A stretch of DNA of 64,000 nt. Source: Fimenecus sp045594885. Lineage in GTDB: Bacteria > Bacillota > Clostridia > Oscillospirales > Acutalibacteraceae. The DNA is taken from assembly GCA_045594885.1 (NCBI GenBank), contig JAZNZJ010000075.1, forward strand, positions 1 to 64,000, in the 5' to 3' direction. Below the pieces are notes generated by a model, which worked only from the letters and a program-made list of their open reading frames with translations, had not been told where the DNA came from and ran no database searches. Both the position numbers and the translations under genes were made by a program. Positions within the stretch are counted from its first letter, which is position 1. The number at the start of each line of letters is the position of its first letter. Shown here piece after piece: positions 17,534 to 25,317 of this stretch.

Positions 17534-18559
17534 ATGACAATTATAGTAACCGGCGGTGCCGGATTTATCGGTTCAAACTTCGTTTTTCATATGTTGAAAA
17601 AATATCCTGACTATCGTATTGTGTGTCTTGATAAACTCACATATGCAGGTAATCTCTCAACACTTGAATCTGTAATGGATAATCCAAATTTCCGCTTTGT
17701 TAAAATGGACATTTGTGACCGTGAAGGTGTTTATGGTCTTTTTGAAGAAGAAAAGCCCGATATTATTGTAAACTTTGCGGCAGAAAGTCACGTTGACCGT
17801 TCAATTGAAGACCCGGGAATTTTCCTTAAGACAAATATTATGGGTACTGCAGTGCTTATGGATGCTTGTCGCAAATACGGTATTCAGCGTTATCATCAGG
17901 TTTCAACTGATGAGGTTTATGGTGACCTTCCTCTTGACAGACCTGACCTTTTCTTCACAGAAGAAACACCAATTCACACATCAAGCCCATACAGCAGTTC
18001 AAAAGCGGGTGCAGATTTGCTTGTTCTTGCATATCACCGCACATTCGGTTTGCCTGTAACAATCAGCCGTTGCTCAAATAACTATGGCCCATATCATTTC
18101 CCGGAAAAACTCATTCCTCTTATGATTGCAAATGCTCTCAATGATAAGCCACTTCCCGTTTATGGCGAAGGTCTTAATGTTCGTGACTGGCTCTATGTTG
18201 AAGACCATTGTAAAGCAATTGACCTTATTATTCATAAGGGTAGAGTTGGTGAGGTTTATAATATCGGCGGCCACAATGAAATGAAGAATATAGATATTGT
18301 TAAGATTATCTGTAAAGAACTTAACAAGCCTGAAAGTCTTATTACTTATGTTTCAGACCGTAAGGGCCACGATATGAGATATGCAATTGACCCCACAAAG
18401 ATTCATAATGAACTCGGTTGGCTTCCTGAAACAATGTTTGCTGACGGAATTAAAAAGACAATTCAGTGGTATCTTGACAACCGTGAGTGGTGGGAAACAA
18501 TCATCAGCGGTGAATATCAGAATTATTACGACAAAATGTATAATAACAGACCTAACTGA
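17534..18559 (+). CDS. rfbB: dTDP-glucose 4,6-dehydratase
   Basis: 341 residues. GGAGFIGSNF binds NAD, STDEVYGDL is the active-site strand and YSSSKAGAD carries the Tyr-x3-Lys pair; SNNYGPYHFPEKLIP is a family hallmark. It converts dTDP-glucose to dTDP-4-keto-6-deoxyglucose. The rhamnose genes rfbC and rfbD are not here, so the keto sugar may go to the VioA-like aminotransferase at 8175 instead. Last gene of the operon. Confidence 0.95.
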   Translation: MTIIVTGGAGFIGSNFVFHMLKKYPDYRIVCLDKLTYAGNLSTLESVMDNPNFRFVKMDICDREGVYGLFEEEKPDIIVNFAAESHVDRSIEDPGIFLKTNIMGTAVLMDACRKYGIQRYHQVSTDEVYGDLPLDRPDLFFTEETPIHTSSPYSSSKAGADLLVLAYHRTFGLPVTISRCSNNYGPYHFPEKLIPLMIANALNDKPLPVYGEGLNVRDWLYVEDHCKAIDLIIHKGRVGEVYNIGGHNEMKNIDIVKIICKELNKPESLITYVSDRKGHDMRYAIDPTKIHNELGWLPETMFADGIKKTIQWYLDNREWWETIISGEYQNYYDKMYNNRPN

Positions 18560-18574
18560 TTACGATTAAAGTTT

Positions 18575-18608
18575 AAGGCACTTGATGTTTAGTCAAGTGC
18601 CTTTTTTA
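18575..18608 (+). terminator. Terminator of the polysaccharide operon
   Basis: AAGGCACTTGA (18575-18585) pairs perfectly with TCAAGTGCCTT (18593-18603), ending in a run of T. Confidence 0.9.
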
Positions 18609-18610
18609 TA

Positions 18611-18639
18611 TTGATTTCTCTTTATAATTTAGTTATAAT
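18611..18639 (+). promoter_or_regulatory. Promoter of the yhcH-like gene
   Basis: TTGATT (18611-18616), a 17-bp spacer and TATAAT (18634-18639) lie 22 bases before the start codon, directly after the preceding terminator. Confidence 0.7.
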
Positions 18640-18660
18640 AGAAAAGAAAAGAGGGATATT

Positions 18661-19107
18661 ATGATTTTTGATACTTTAGAAAATATTAAAAATTATGAAG
18701 GCTTGGGTAGGGTATATACTGCCTTGGAATTTTTGAAAAAAGCAGATTTTGCAAAAATGGATTTGGGCAGATATGAACTTGATGGCGACAATATTTTTTA
18801 TATGGTGCAGTCGTATGACACCGACCCCCAAAAAACTGTTTCAGAGGCACATAAAAAATATATTGATATTCAGTTTATGGTTGATGGCGAAGAATTGATA
18901 GGTGTTGCCTCTATGTGTTGTGATAAAAAAGAAATTGAAGCAAAGCCAGAAAATGATGTTTGGTTTTATGATTGCAAAACCGAACCCATAACACTATTTA
19001 AGAATAGCTTTACGGTGCTTTATCCAAATGATTTACATTGTCCCGGTGTGGCAACGAGTGATAAACCGATGACTTGCAGAAAAGTTGTAGTGAAGGTCAA
19101 AGTTTAA
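18661..19107 (+). CDS. YhcH/YjgK/YiaL family protein
   Basis: 148 residues of the cupin-like DUF386 family; the conserved parts are KYIDIQFMVDGEE (about 61-73) and FTVLYPNDLHCPGV (about 117-130), which line a putative metal-binding pocket. Family members sit in sialic acid, N-acetylmannosamine and arabinose gene clusters and are thought to act on sugars or sugar acids, but the reaction here is not known. GAGGG precedes the ATG. One base separates its stop from the next start, so the two are cotranscribed. Confidence 0.85.
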   Translation: MIFDTLENIKNYEGLGRVYTALEFLKKADFAKMDLGRYELDGDNIFYMVQSYDTDPQKTVSEAHKKYIDIQFMVDGEELIGVASMCCDKKEIEAKPENDVWFYDCKTEPITLFKNSFTVLYPNDLHCPGVATSDKPMTCRKVVVKVKV

Positions 19108-19108
19108 A

Positions 19109-19450
19109 ATGTTAGAGTTTGTTTTTGAATTTATTGCTGAATTCGTAATGGAAATAGTACTGACTCCTTTGATTGACGGTATTATGGTTCTTGCGGCAAA
19201 GATTGTTCCTGAAGATAAAATGCCTGCAAAAACGGTAACTGCTTTAAGGGTTACAATCGGAATTGTTGCAGGAATAATGTTCTTTGCTTTTATTATAGGA
19301 TTAATTGCGTGGTTTGTCGCAGAAGATTATGCAGACAAGAAAATGGCGAAAATTCTACTTTGCGTAAGCGGTGTTTTCTTTGCCATTGTGATTGTTGCGA
19401 GAATATTCACACCTAACAAACATAAAGATAAAGATTTAATAGATAAATAA
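19109..19450 (+). CDS. Small membrane protein of unknown function
   Basis: 113 residues with an amphipathic N-terminus, a hydrophobic helix near 45-70 (VTIGIVAGIMFFAFIIGLIA) and another near 80-102, ending in a lysine/aspartate-rich tail. I do not recognise it. It begins right after the YhcH-like gene and runs almost into the serine dehydratase gene. Confidence 0.6.
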   Translation: MLEFVFEFIAEFVMEIVLTPLIDGIMVLAAKIVPEDKMPAKTVTALRVTIGIVAGIMFFAFIIGLIAWFVAEDYADKKMAKILLCVSGVFFAIVIVARIFTPNKHKDKDLIDK

Positions 19451-19463
19451 CGGGGTGTTGTTT

Positions 19464-20897
19464 ATGTTAAATGATGTTTATTCAAAGAAAATAACAGAAT
19501 TGCGTGAGAAAAATAATATGTCTGTTTCAGGACTTGCCGACAGAGTAAATACTGACGAAAAAACAGTTCTTGATTGGGAAAGTGAAAAAGCAGTACCGAC
19601 AGCAGAAGAGTTTTATAAAATGGCGAAAGTTTTCGGTGTGTCAATGGATGTTTTCTTTGAGGTGGATAGCCCACGTAAAGAAAAAGAAAAAATGCAGGGT
19701 ATGGAGTCACTTAACCAACTTTATCGAATTGGCAGAGGTCCATCAAGCTCACATACAATGGGTCCCGAAAAGGCTTGTGTGCTCTTTAAAAATAAAAATC
19801 CTGATGCTGATGAATACAAGGCAATTCTTTACGGTTCACTTGCAAAAACGGGCAAGGGGCACTGTACCGATACGGTAATTGAAAGCACTTTAGCACCAAC
19901 ACCTTGTAAAGTGGAGTTTGATTATCTTAAAAGCGATATTGACCACCCCAATACAATGGAATTGTATGCATACAAAAATGGTGAACAGATTGACTTTATT
20001 CGTGTTTTTTCCGTTGGTGGCGGACGAATTGAATTCGAGGGTAGCACATCAGCAAAAGAACCGATTGTTTATAATTTAAGTACATTTGCAGAAATCAAAG
20101 CATATTGCAAAGAGAAAAAATATAGACTCTGGCAGTATGTTGACGAGGTCGAGGGCGAATATATTTGGAAATACCTTGCAGAAGTATGGCAGACAATGAA
20201 GGATGCAGTCGAGAGAGGAATAGAAGATGAAGGAATTCTCCCCGGCGGACTTGAAGTGCAGAAAAAAGCAAAATATCTTTATAATATGGAGCATATTGGC
20301 GAGAGTGCCGAAACGAGAGAAAATCGTGAGGTGTGTTCATATGCCTTTGCGGTAAGTGAACAGAATGCATCGGGTGGACGAATTGTTACTGCCCCAACTT
20401 GCGGTGCATCGGGTGTACTCCCCGCAGTGCTTTATTATATGCAATTAAAACACGGTTTTACAGACCGTCAGATTTTACAAGCCCTTGCAACAGGCGGACT
20501 TATCGGCAACCTGATTAAAACAAATGCATCAATTTCAGGTGCGGAGTGTGGCTGTCAGGCAGAGGTCGGCACGGCTTGTGCAATGGCTTCAGCGGCACTT
20601 GGCGAACTTTTTGGACTCAAGCGTGGTAAGATTGAATATGCGGCAGAAATTGCAATTGAGCACCATTTGGGTCTTACCTGTGACCCAATTTGCGGACTTG
20701 TGCAGATTCCTTGCATTGAGCGAAACGCAGTTGCCGCAATGCGTGCAATAAATGCGGTAAATCTTGCAAGTTTCTTAAGTGAAACTCGAAAAATTTCTCT
20801 TGATAATGTAATTGAAACAATGAGAAAGACGGGAATGGATATTCACTCAGCGTATCGTGAAACAAGTGAAGGCGGACTCGCAACACTTAATATTTAA
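19464..20897 (+). CDS. sdaA: L-serine dehydratase (Fe-S type) with N-terminal HTH domain
   Basis: 477 residues. The first 65 or so are an XRE helix-turn-helix (KKITELREKNNMSVSGLADR, then DWESEKAVPTAEEFYKMAKVFGVSMDVFF). Then comes a single-chain L-serine ammonia-lyase: beta domain from GPSSSHTMGP, alpha domain with APTCGASGVLP. Cys364, Cys406 and Cys417 are spaced 42 and 11 apart, the same spacing as I recall for the three [4Fe-4S] ligands of the Legionella enzyme. It turns serine into pyruvate and ammonia. The HTH could make it a self-regulating enzyme or serve in oligomerisation. The ATG at 19464 follows CGGGGTG. Confidence 0.88.
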   Translation: MLNDVYSKKITELREKNNMSVSGLADRVNTDEKTVLDWESEKAVPTAEEFYKMAKVFGVSMDVFFEVDSPRKEKEKMQGMESLNQLYRIGRGPSSSHTMGPEKACVLFKNKNPDADEYKAILYGSLAKTGKGHCTDTVIESTLAPTPCKVEFDYLKSDIDHPNTMELYAYKNGEQIDFIRVFSVGGGRIEFEGSTSAKEPIVYNLSTFAEIKAYCKEKKYRLWQYVDEVEGEYIWKYLAEVWQTMKDAVERGIEDEGILPGGLEVQKKAKYLYNMEHIGESAETRENREVCSYAFAVSEQNASGGRIVTAPTCGASGVLPAVLYYMQLKHGFTDRQILQALATGGLIGNLIKTNASISGAECGCQAEVGTACAMASAALGELFGLKRGKIEYAAEIAIEHHLGLTCDPICGLVQIPCIERNAVAAMRAINAVNLASFLSETRKISLDNVIETMRKTGMDIHSAYRETSEGGLATLNI

Positions 20898-20913
20898 GTG
20901 TAAATAGAAACAC

Positions 20914-20951
20914 AAAAAACAAGGGCGATGTTAACATCGCCCTTGTTTTTT
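20914..20951. terminator. Terminator after the serine dehydratase
   Basis: A 38-base perfect palindrome (19-bp arms, AAAAAACAAGGGCGATGTT and its complement) flanked by A and T runs. It works in either direction and separates the dehydratase from the convergent kinase gene. Confidence 0.85.
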
Positions 20952-21003
20952 GCATTCAACCCTACAACCCCCAATTTATCAAGACAATTACAGGCAATAT
21001 GAA

Positions 21004-21035
21004 AAAAGCACTTAACCTAATGGTTAAGTGCTTTT
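21004..21035 (-). terminator. Terminator of the hexosamine kinase gene
   Basis: AAAAGCACTTAACC (21004-21017) pairs with GGTTAAGTGCTTTT (21022-21035); on the minus strand it ends in a T run, about 15 bases past the kinase stop codon. Confidence 0.85.
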
Positions 21036-21049
21036 CTATGCTTTGAGTT

Positions 21050-22159
21050 TCAGCAATATTTCTTTGTAATTTCAAGCATTTTGTCCATTTTCTTTTCCAT
21101 ATCCGCTACAAGTGCAAACTGTGTACGTGCACGTACTAAATTGTGTTCGGGATATTCTGTGTGGAAATAAACATCACCGTTAAGATAGTCCATAAGAAAA
21201 CGAATTCCGCATTCATATGTCATAATCTTTGCACCGAATGGCAAAAGCTCTTTTTCAAGGTCGGTGAGTGCGTTTTTGGCACTGCTGAGGTATCCTTTTA
21301 CATAAGCTTCATAAAGTTCAAGGCTTAATGAAACCTTTGAAACATCTTTTTCGTCCTCTGCGGCAGTATTAGCACCAAAACGGATGCTGTCACCAAAATC
21401 ATAGAGTGAAAGACCGGGCATTACGGTGTCAAGGTCAATAATGCAAATACCCTTGTCCGAAACATTGTCAAAAAGAATATTGTTGAGTTTTGTGTCGTTA
21501 TGAGTAACACGGAGTGGTAATTTGCCCTCTGCAATCATATCAACAAGTACATGTGTATCTTTTTCACGTGCGATTGCGAACTCAACTTCTTCTTTTACAT
21601 TGTCAAGCCTACCTGATTTATTATCTTCAACAGCCTTTTTGAAATCTGCAAATCTTGAAGCAGTGTTGTGAAAATTTTCGATTGTTTCATAGAGAGAAGC
21701 CCCGTCAAAATCTGAAAGAATATTCTGAAATTCGCCGAATGCCACACCTGCGTTTTCAAATACCTCGGCACTGTCAATGGTATTGCATGTATATACATCA
21801 CCTATGTACTCATAAACACGCCAACAATTGTTATTTTCGTCGATATAATAATATTTACCGTCAGTACAGGGAAAGAAAGTGAGTGTTCCACGGTCCGCCC
21901 AAGGAATATTCATTTCTTTGTTCTTTTTGCCAATATGACCGGTAACTGCAACAATATTGCTCATAAGTTTATCAGGGTCTTTGAAAACTGTAGTATTGAT
22001 TTTTTGAAGAACATATTTTTTAACTTTGCCATTTTCTTCAAAAATCAGCATATATGTGCTGTTGATATGACCATTACTGCTTTTTTCATATCCTGTAAAC
22101 TCACCGCTAATGGAAAAATGTTTGCAAATTTTTTCAATGTCGAAAGGCTTGTTAGCCAT
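21050..22159 (-). CDS. nahK: N-acetylhexosamine 1-kinase-like aminoglycoside-phosphotransferase family protein
   Basis: 369 residues with an APH/choline-kinase fold. The catalytic loop VTHNDTKLNN places the base at Asp222 with Asn227, and IIDLDT provides the metal-binding Asp242/Asp244. The loop is very close to that of bifidobacterial NahK, which phosphorylates GlcNAc or GalNAc at C1 in the lacto-N-biose/galacto-N-biose pathway. No lnpA phosphorylase is adjacent, so the assignment rests on sequence. The start is the ATG at 22159 with AGAGGTGT upstream; the longer frame to 22237 runs through the promoter. Confidence 0.8.
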   Translation of the reverse strand: MANKPFDIEKICKHFSISGEFTGYEKSSNGHINSTYMLIFEENGKVKKYVLQKINTTVFKDPDKLMSNIVAVTGHIGKKNKEMNIPWADRGTLTFFPCTDGKYYYIDENNNCWRVYEYIGDVYTCNTIDSAEVFENAGVAFGEFQNILSDFDGASLYETIENFHNTASRFADFKKAVEDNKSGRLDNVKEEVEFAIAREKDTHVLVDMIAEGKLPLRVTHNDTKLNNILFDNVSDKGICIIDLDTVMPGLSLYDFGDSIRFGANTAAEDEKDVSKVSLSLELYEAYVKGYLSSAKNALTDLEKELLPFGAKIMTYECGIRFLMDYLNGDVYFHTEYPEHNLVRARTQFALVADMEKKMDKMLEITKKYC

Positions 22160-22208
22160 ATTAATTACACCTCTGTTTGTTATTTTAAGAACAAAATCAT
22201 ATACAATA

Positions 22209-22237
22209 ATTATATATCTTCTATAAAAATTAGTCAA
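22209..22237 (-). promoter_or_regulatory. Promoter of the hexosamine kinase gene
   Basis: Reading the minus strand: TTGACT (22237-22232), a 17-bp spacer and TATAAT (22214-22209), about 50 bases before the start codon. Confidence 0.8.
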
Positions 22238-22284
22238 TGCCGAATTTGTAGAATAAAATCGATAGTATTTGTTTAACTTTTTAC

Positions 22285-22313
22285 TTTACATAAGGGCATT
22301 TTTATTGTAAAAT
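22285..22313 (+). promoter_or_regulatory. Promoter of the pyrH operon
   Basis: TTTACA (22285-22290), a 17-bp spacer and TAAAAT (22308-22313), 53 bases before pyrH. Confidence 0.65.
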
Positions 22314-22365
22314 ATACTAAATATGGTAAACGGAAAAATATGTTTGCCACGGAGGTGTAGATTTT

Positions 22366-23082
22366 ATGGAACCCAAATATAAAAGAGTACTTTTAAAAGT
22401 CAGCGGTGAGGTTCTCGCCGGTGATAAAAAGCACGGATTCGATTTTAATACAGTGAATAGTGTGTGTTCAGCAATCAAAGAAATGACCGACCTTGGTACA
22501 GAGGTTGCAATTGTTGTTGGTGGTGGTAATTTCTGGAGAGGTCGTTCAAGTGGCGATATGGACAGAACAAGAGCTGACCATATTGGTATGCTTGCAACTG
22601 TTATGAATTCTTTAGCACTTGCTGATTCTCTTGAACAGCTTGGTGTAATTGTAAGAGTTCAGACTGCAATTGAAATGAATAAGATTGCAGAACCATATAT
22701 CAGCCATCGTGCAAAACGTCACCTTGAAAAAGGCAGAGTTGTGATTTTTGGTTGCGGAACAGGTAATCCATTCTTCTCAACTGATACTGCAGCAGCACTT
22801 CGTGCGGCAGAAATTGACGCAGACATCATCTTCAAAGCAACAAATGTTGACGGCGTTTATGATAAAGACCCAAATCGTTTTGATGATGCAATCAAATATG
22901 ATGTTATCACACATCAAGACATTTTAAGCAAGGGTCTTGCAGTTATGGATAGTACTGCGGCATCTCTTTGCAGAGATAATAATATTCCTCTTCTTGTTTT
23001 CAATCTTCAACAGCCTGAGAATATGGTTAAAGCTGTTATGGGCGAGAGTGTGGGAACAGTTGTAGTTTCAGAAAAAGAATAA
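22366..23082 (+). CDS. pyrH: Uridylate kinase
   Basis: 238 residues of the amino-acid-kinase fold: RVLLKVSGEVLAG at the N-terminus, VVGGGNFWRGR for the phosphate loop, TDTAAALRAAEI and the ATNVDGVYDKDP segment that binds ATP. It phosphorylates UMP to UDP and is a hexamer regulated by GTP and UTP. CACGGAGGTG precedes the ATG. First gene of the pyrH-frr-uppS-cdsA-dxr-rseP-ispG-polC string. Confidence 0.97.
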   Translation: MEPKYKRVLLKVSGEVLAGDKKHGFDFNTVNSVCSAIKEMTDLGTEVAIVVGGGNFWRGRSSGDMDRTRADHIGMLATVMNSLALADSLEQLGVIVRVQTAIEMNKIAEPYISHRAKRHLEKGRVVIFGCGTGNPFFSTDTAAALRAAEIDADIIFKATNVDGVYDKDPNRFDDAIKYDVITHQDILSKGLAVMDSTAASLCRDNNIPLLVFNLQQPENMVKAVMGESVGTVVVSEKE

Positions 23083-23106
23083 ATAATCAGTTAAAGGAGA
23101 TATATT

Positions 23107-23661
23107 ATGAATACAGTATTTGACACAATGAAAGAAAAAATGAACAAGACCGTTGCGGCTCTTGAAAAAGAATTCGCAGGTATGCGTGCAGGCAGAGCTA
23201 CTCCTGCAGTACTTGATAAAATTTCTGTTGACTATTACGGAGTTCCAACTCCAATTCAGCAGATGGCGGCAGTTTCAGTAAGTGAAGGCAGAATTCTTAT
23301 TATTCAGCCTTGGGACGTAAGCACAATTAATACAATTTCAAAAGCTATTCAGGCTTCTGATATTGGCATTACCCCTATGAATGACGGCAAGGTTATCCGC
23401 CTCACTTTCCCTCCACTTACAGAAGAACGCAGAAAGACACTTTGCAAAGATGTAAGCAGAACTGCTGAAGATTCAAAGGTTGCTATTCGTTCAATCCGTC
23501 GTGATGCTATGGATAAAATCAAGACAATGAAGAAAAACAGTGAAATCACTGAAGATGACCAGAAAAATGCAGAAACAAAAATTCAGAAAATCACTGATGA
23601 ATTCATAAAAGAAATTGATGCAGTAGCAGATAAAAAAGAAAAAGAAATTATGGAGATATAA
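23107..23661 (+). CDS. frr: Ribosome recycling factor
   Basis: 184 residues, normal length. The long three-helix arm (MKEKMNKTVAALEKEFAGMRAGRATP, LPPLTEERRK-like FPPLTEERRKTL) and the small beta domain are clear. With EF-G it splits the post-termination ribosome. 24 bases after pyrH, the usual neighbour, with AAAGGAG before the ATG. Confidence 0.97.
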   Translation: MNTVFDTMKEKMNKTVAALEKEFAGMRAGRATPAVLDKISVDYYGVPTPIQQMAAVSVSEGRILIIQPWDVSTINTISKAIQASDIGITPMNDGKVIRLTFPPLTEERRKTLCKDVSRTAEDSKVAIRSIRRDAMDKIKTMKKNSEITEDDQKNAETKIQKITDEFIKEIDAVADKKEKEIMEI

Positions 23662-23662
23662 A

Positions 23663-23695
23663 CAAATTGCGGGCGGATAATTCCGCCCCGATTTG
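23663..23695 (+). terminator. Hairpin between frr and uppS (possible partial terminator or processing site)
   Basis: CAAAT (23663-23667) pairs with ATTTG (23691-23695) and GGGCGGA (23671-23677) with TCCGCCC (23682-23688), with a small internal loop. No clean T run follows, so complete termination is unlikely; the downstream genes have no other obvious promoter. Confidence 0.5.
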
Positions 23696-23709
23696 CATAT
23701 TTTAAGATT

Positions 23710-24444
23710 ATGGATAAGAATAATATTCCAAAATTTTCAGTTTTGCCACAGCATATCGGAATAATTATGGACGGTAATGGCCGTTGGGCAAAACAGAGAA
23801 ATTTACCAAGATATAAGGGTCATATTGAGGGTGCAAAAACCTTTCGCAAAATAGGTGAATTTGCCGCAGATGTTGGTGTTAAGTGCCTTACCTTCTATGC
23901 CTTTTCAACTGAAAACTGGAAAAGACCTCAAGAAGAGGTCGATGCGATTATGCAACTTTTCCGTGAATATTTGATTGAAGCAGAAGACCGCAAGGCAGAG
24001 AATGAAGAAAAAGGAATTAGTCTTCGATTTATTGGTGACCGTGCAGGAATTCCTGACGACATTTTAGCACTTATGGAACATACTGAGGCTGAAAGCAGCG
24101 AAAAGAATAATGTAATTCTTAATATCGCTATAAATTATGGCGGTAGGCACGAAATAACTCAGGGTGTTCAAGAAATTGCAAAAAAAGTTGCTTCGGGTGA
24201 AATCGCACCTGATGAAATCACAGAAGATATTATTTCACAACATCTTTATACCAAGAATATACCTGACCCGGACCTTATAATTAGACCAAGCGGGGAGTAC
24301 AGGACATCAAATTTTCTTACATGGCAGTCCGCTTATGCAGAATTATATTTTACTGATGTACTTTGGCCTGATTTTACAGAGGAAGATTTGCTTGAGGCAC
24401 TTAGGGAGTTTGAAAAAAGAAACCGAAGATTCGGAGGCGTTTAA
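23710..24444 (+). CDS. uppS: Undecaprenyl diphosphate synthase (isoprenyl transferase)
   Basis: 244 residues. HIGIIMDGNGRWAKQR gives the catalytic Asp21; FSTENWKRP and DPDLIIRPSGEYRTSNFL are the other conserved blocks. It builds the C55 carrier lipid for peptidoglycan and for the polymer made by the operon at 7 kb. The ATG at 23710 lacks a strong ribosome binding site, which is unusual in this window; the preceding hairpin may influence translation. Confidence 0.95.
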   Translation: MDKNNIPKFSVLPQHIGIIMDGNGRWAKQRNLPRYKGHIEGAKTFRKIGEFAADVGVKCLTFYAFSTENWKRPQEEVDAIMQLFREYLIEAEDRKAENEEKGISLRFIGDRAGIPDDILALMEHTEAESSEKNNVILNIAINYGGRHEITQGVQEIAKKVASGEIAPDEITEDIISQHLYTKNIPDPDLIIRPSGEYRTSNFLTWQSAYAELYFTDVLWPDFTEEDLLEALREFEKRNRRFGGV

Positions 24445-24450
24445 TACCCT

Positions 24451-25317
24451 ATGTTTAAGAGAATTGTTTTTGGACTTTTGTTAACTGCATTTGCAATTGT
24501 AATGATTTTTCTTCGTAACACAATACTGCTTGTGTTTGTGCTTTCTGCAATTTGCTGTATAGCGACAATAGAATTAAATAATGCCATTAAACTTCAAAAT
24601 AAGGTTATAATGGGGCTAAGTGTTGTTGTGTCAGCAATTGTTCCTTTTTATTATGAATATGGCGAAATCTTAAATGGTAAATTTTTTAATGCAGATGCAA
24701 AATATTTGGTTTGTTTATATATTCTTGCATTGTTTATAAGTATGCTTTTTGAATATGAAAAGACAAAGTTTACCGACGTTGCAACTGTCATTATTTCATC
24801 TTTAGCAATACCTTTTGCAATAACAAGATTGATGTATCTTCGTGATATTGATGAAATTTTTGTTGGCAAAGGATATACTGAGGAACATGGCGTTTTTCTT
24901 ATATTATTTGCGGCTTTTTGTGCTTGGATGACCGACGTTATGGCGTATTTCGTTGGTAGTTTTTGCGGTAAACATAAGCTTTGCCCGAAAATAAGCCCTA
25001 AAAAGACTGTTGAAGGTGCAATAGGCGGTGTAGTAGGTTGTGTGATAACTACACTCATTCTTTATGCGGTGTTTGTTAATTTTGTTTTTGAAACAGCGAA
25101 TGTGAATTATGTTGCAGTTGGTATAATGTCGGCAATACTTTCAATAATCAGTATGAGCGGTGACCTTACTGCATCTGTAATCAAACGCAATTTTGGAATA
25201 AAAGATTTTGGTAAACTTATTCCCGGCCACGGTGGAATTTTAGACCGTTTTGACAGCATAATTTTTGTGCTTGTGGCACTTTATGCCATACTTAACATTT
25301 TTGGAGTTGCTTTATAA
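24451..25317 (+). CDS. cdsA: Phosphatidate cytidylyltransferase
   Basis: 288 residues with about seven or eight membrane helices and the C-terminal signature GDLTASVIKRNFGIKDFGKLIPGHGGILDRFDS, shown here in parts: SVIKRNFGIKD, then PGHGGILDR. It makes CDP-diacylglycerol, the precursor of all phospholipids. It starts 6 bases after uppS and its stop shares a base with the start of dxr. Confidence 0.95.
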   Translation: MFKRIVFGLLLTAFAIVMIFLRNTILLVFVLSAICCIATIELNNAIKLQNKVIMGLSVVVSAIVPFYYEYGEILNGKFFNADAKYLVCLYILALFISMLFEYEKTKFTDVATVIISSLAIPFAITRLMYLRDIDEIFVGKGYTEEHGVFLILFAAFCAWMTDVMAYFVGSFCGKHKLCPKISPKKTVEGAIGGVVGCVITTLILYAVFVNFVFETANVNYVAVGIMSAILSIISMSGDLTASVIKRNFGIKDFGKLIPGHGGILDRFDSIIFVLVALYAILNIFGVAL

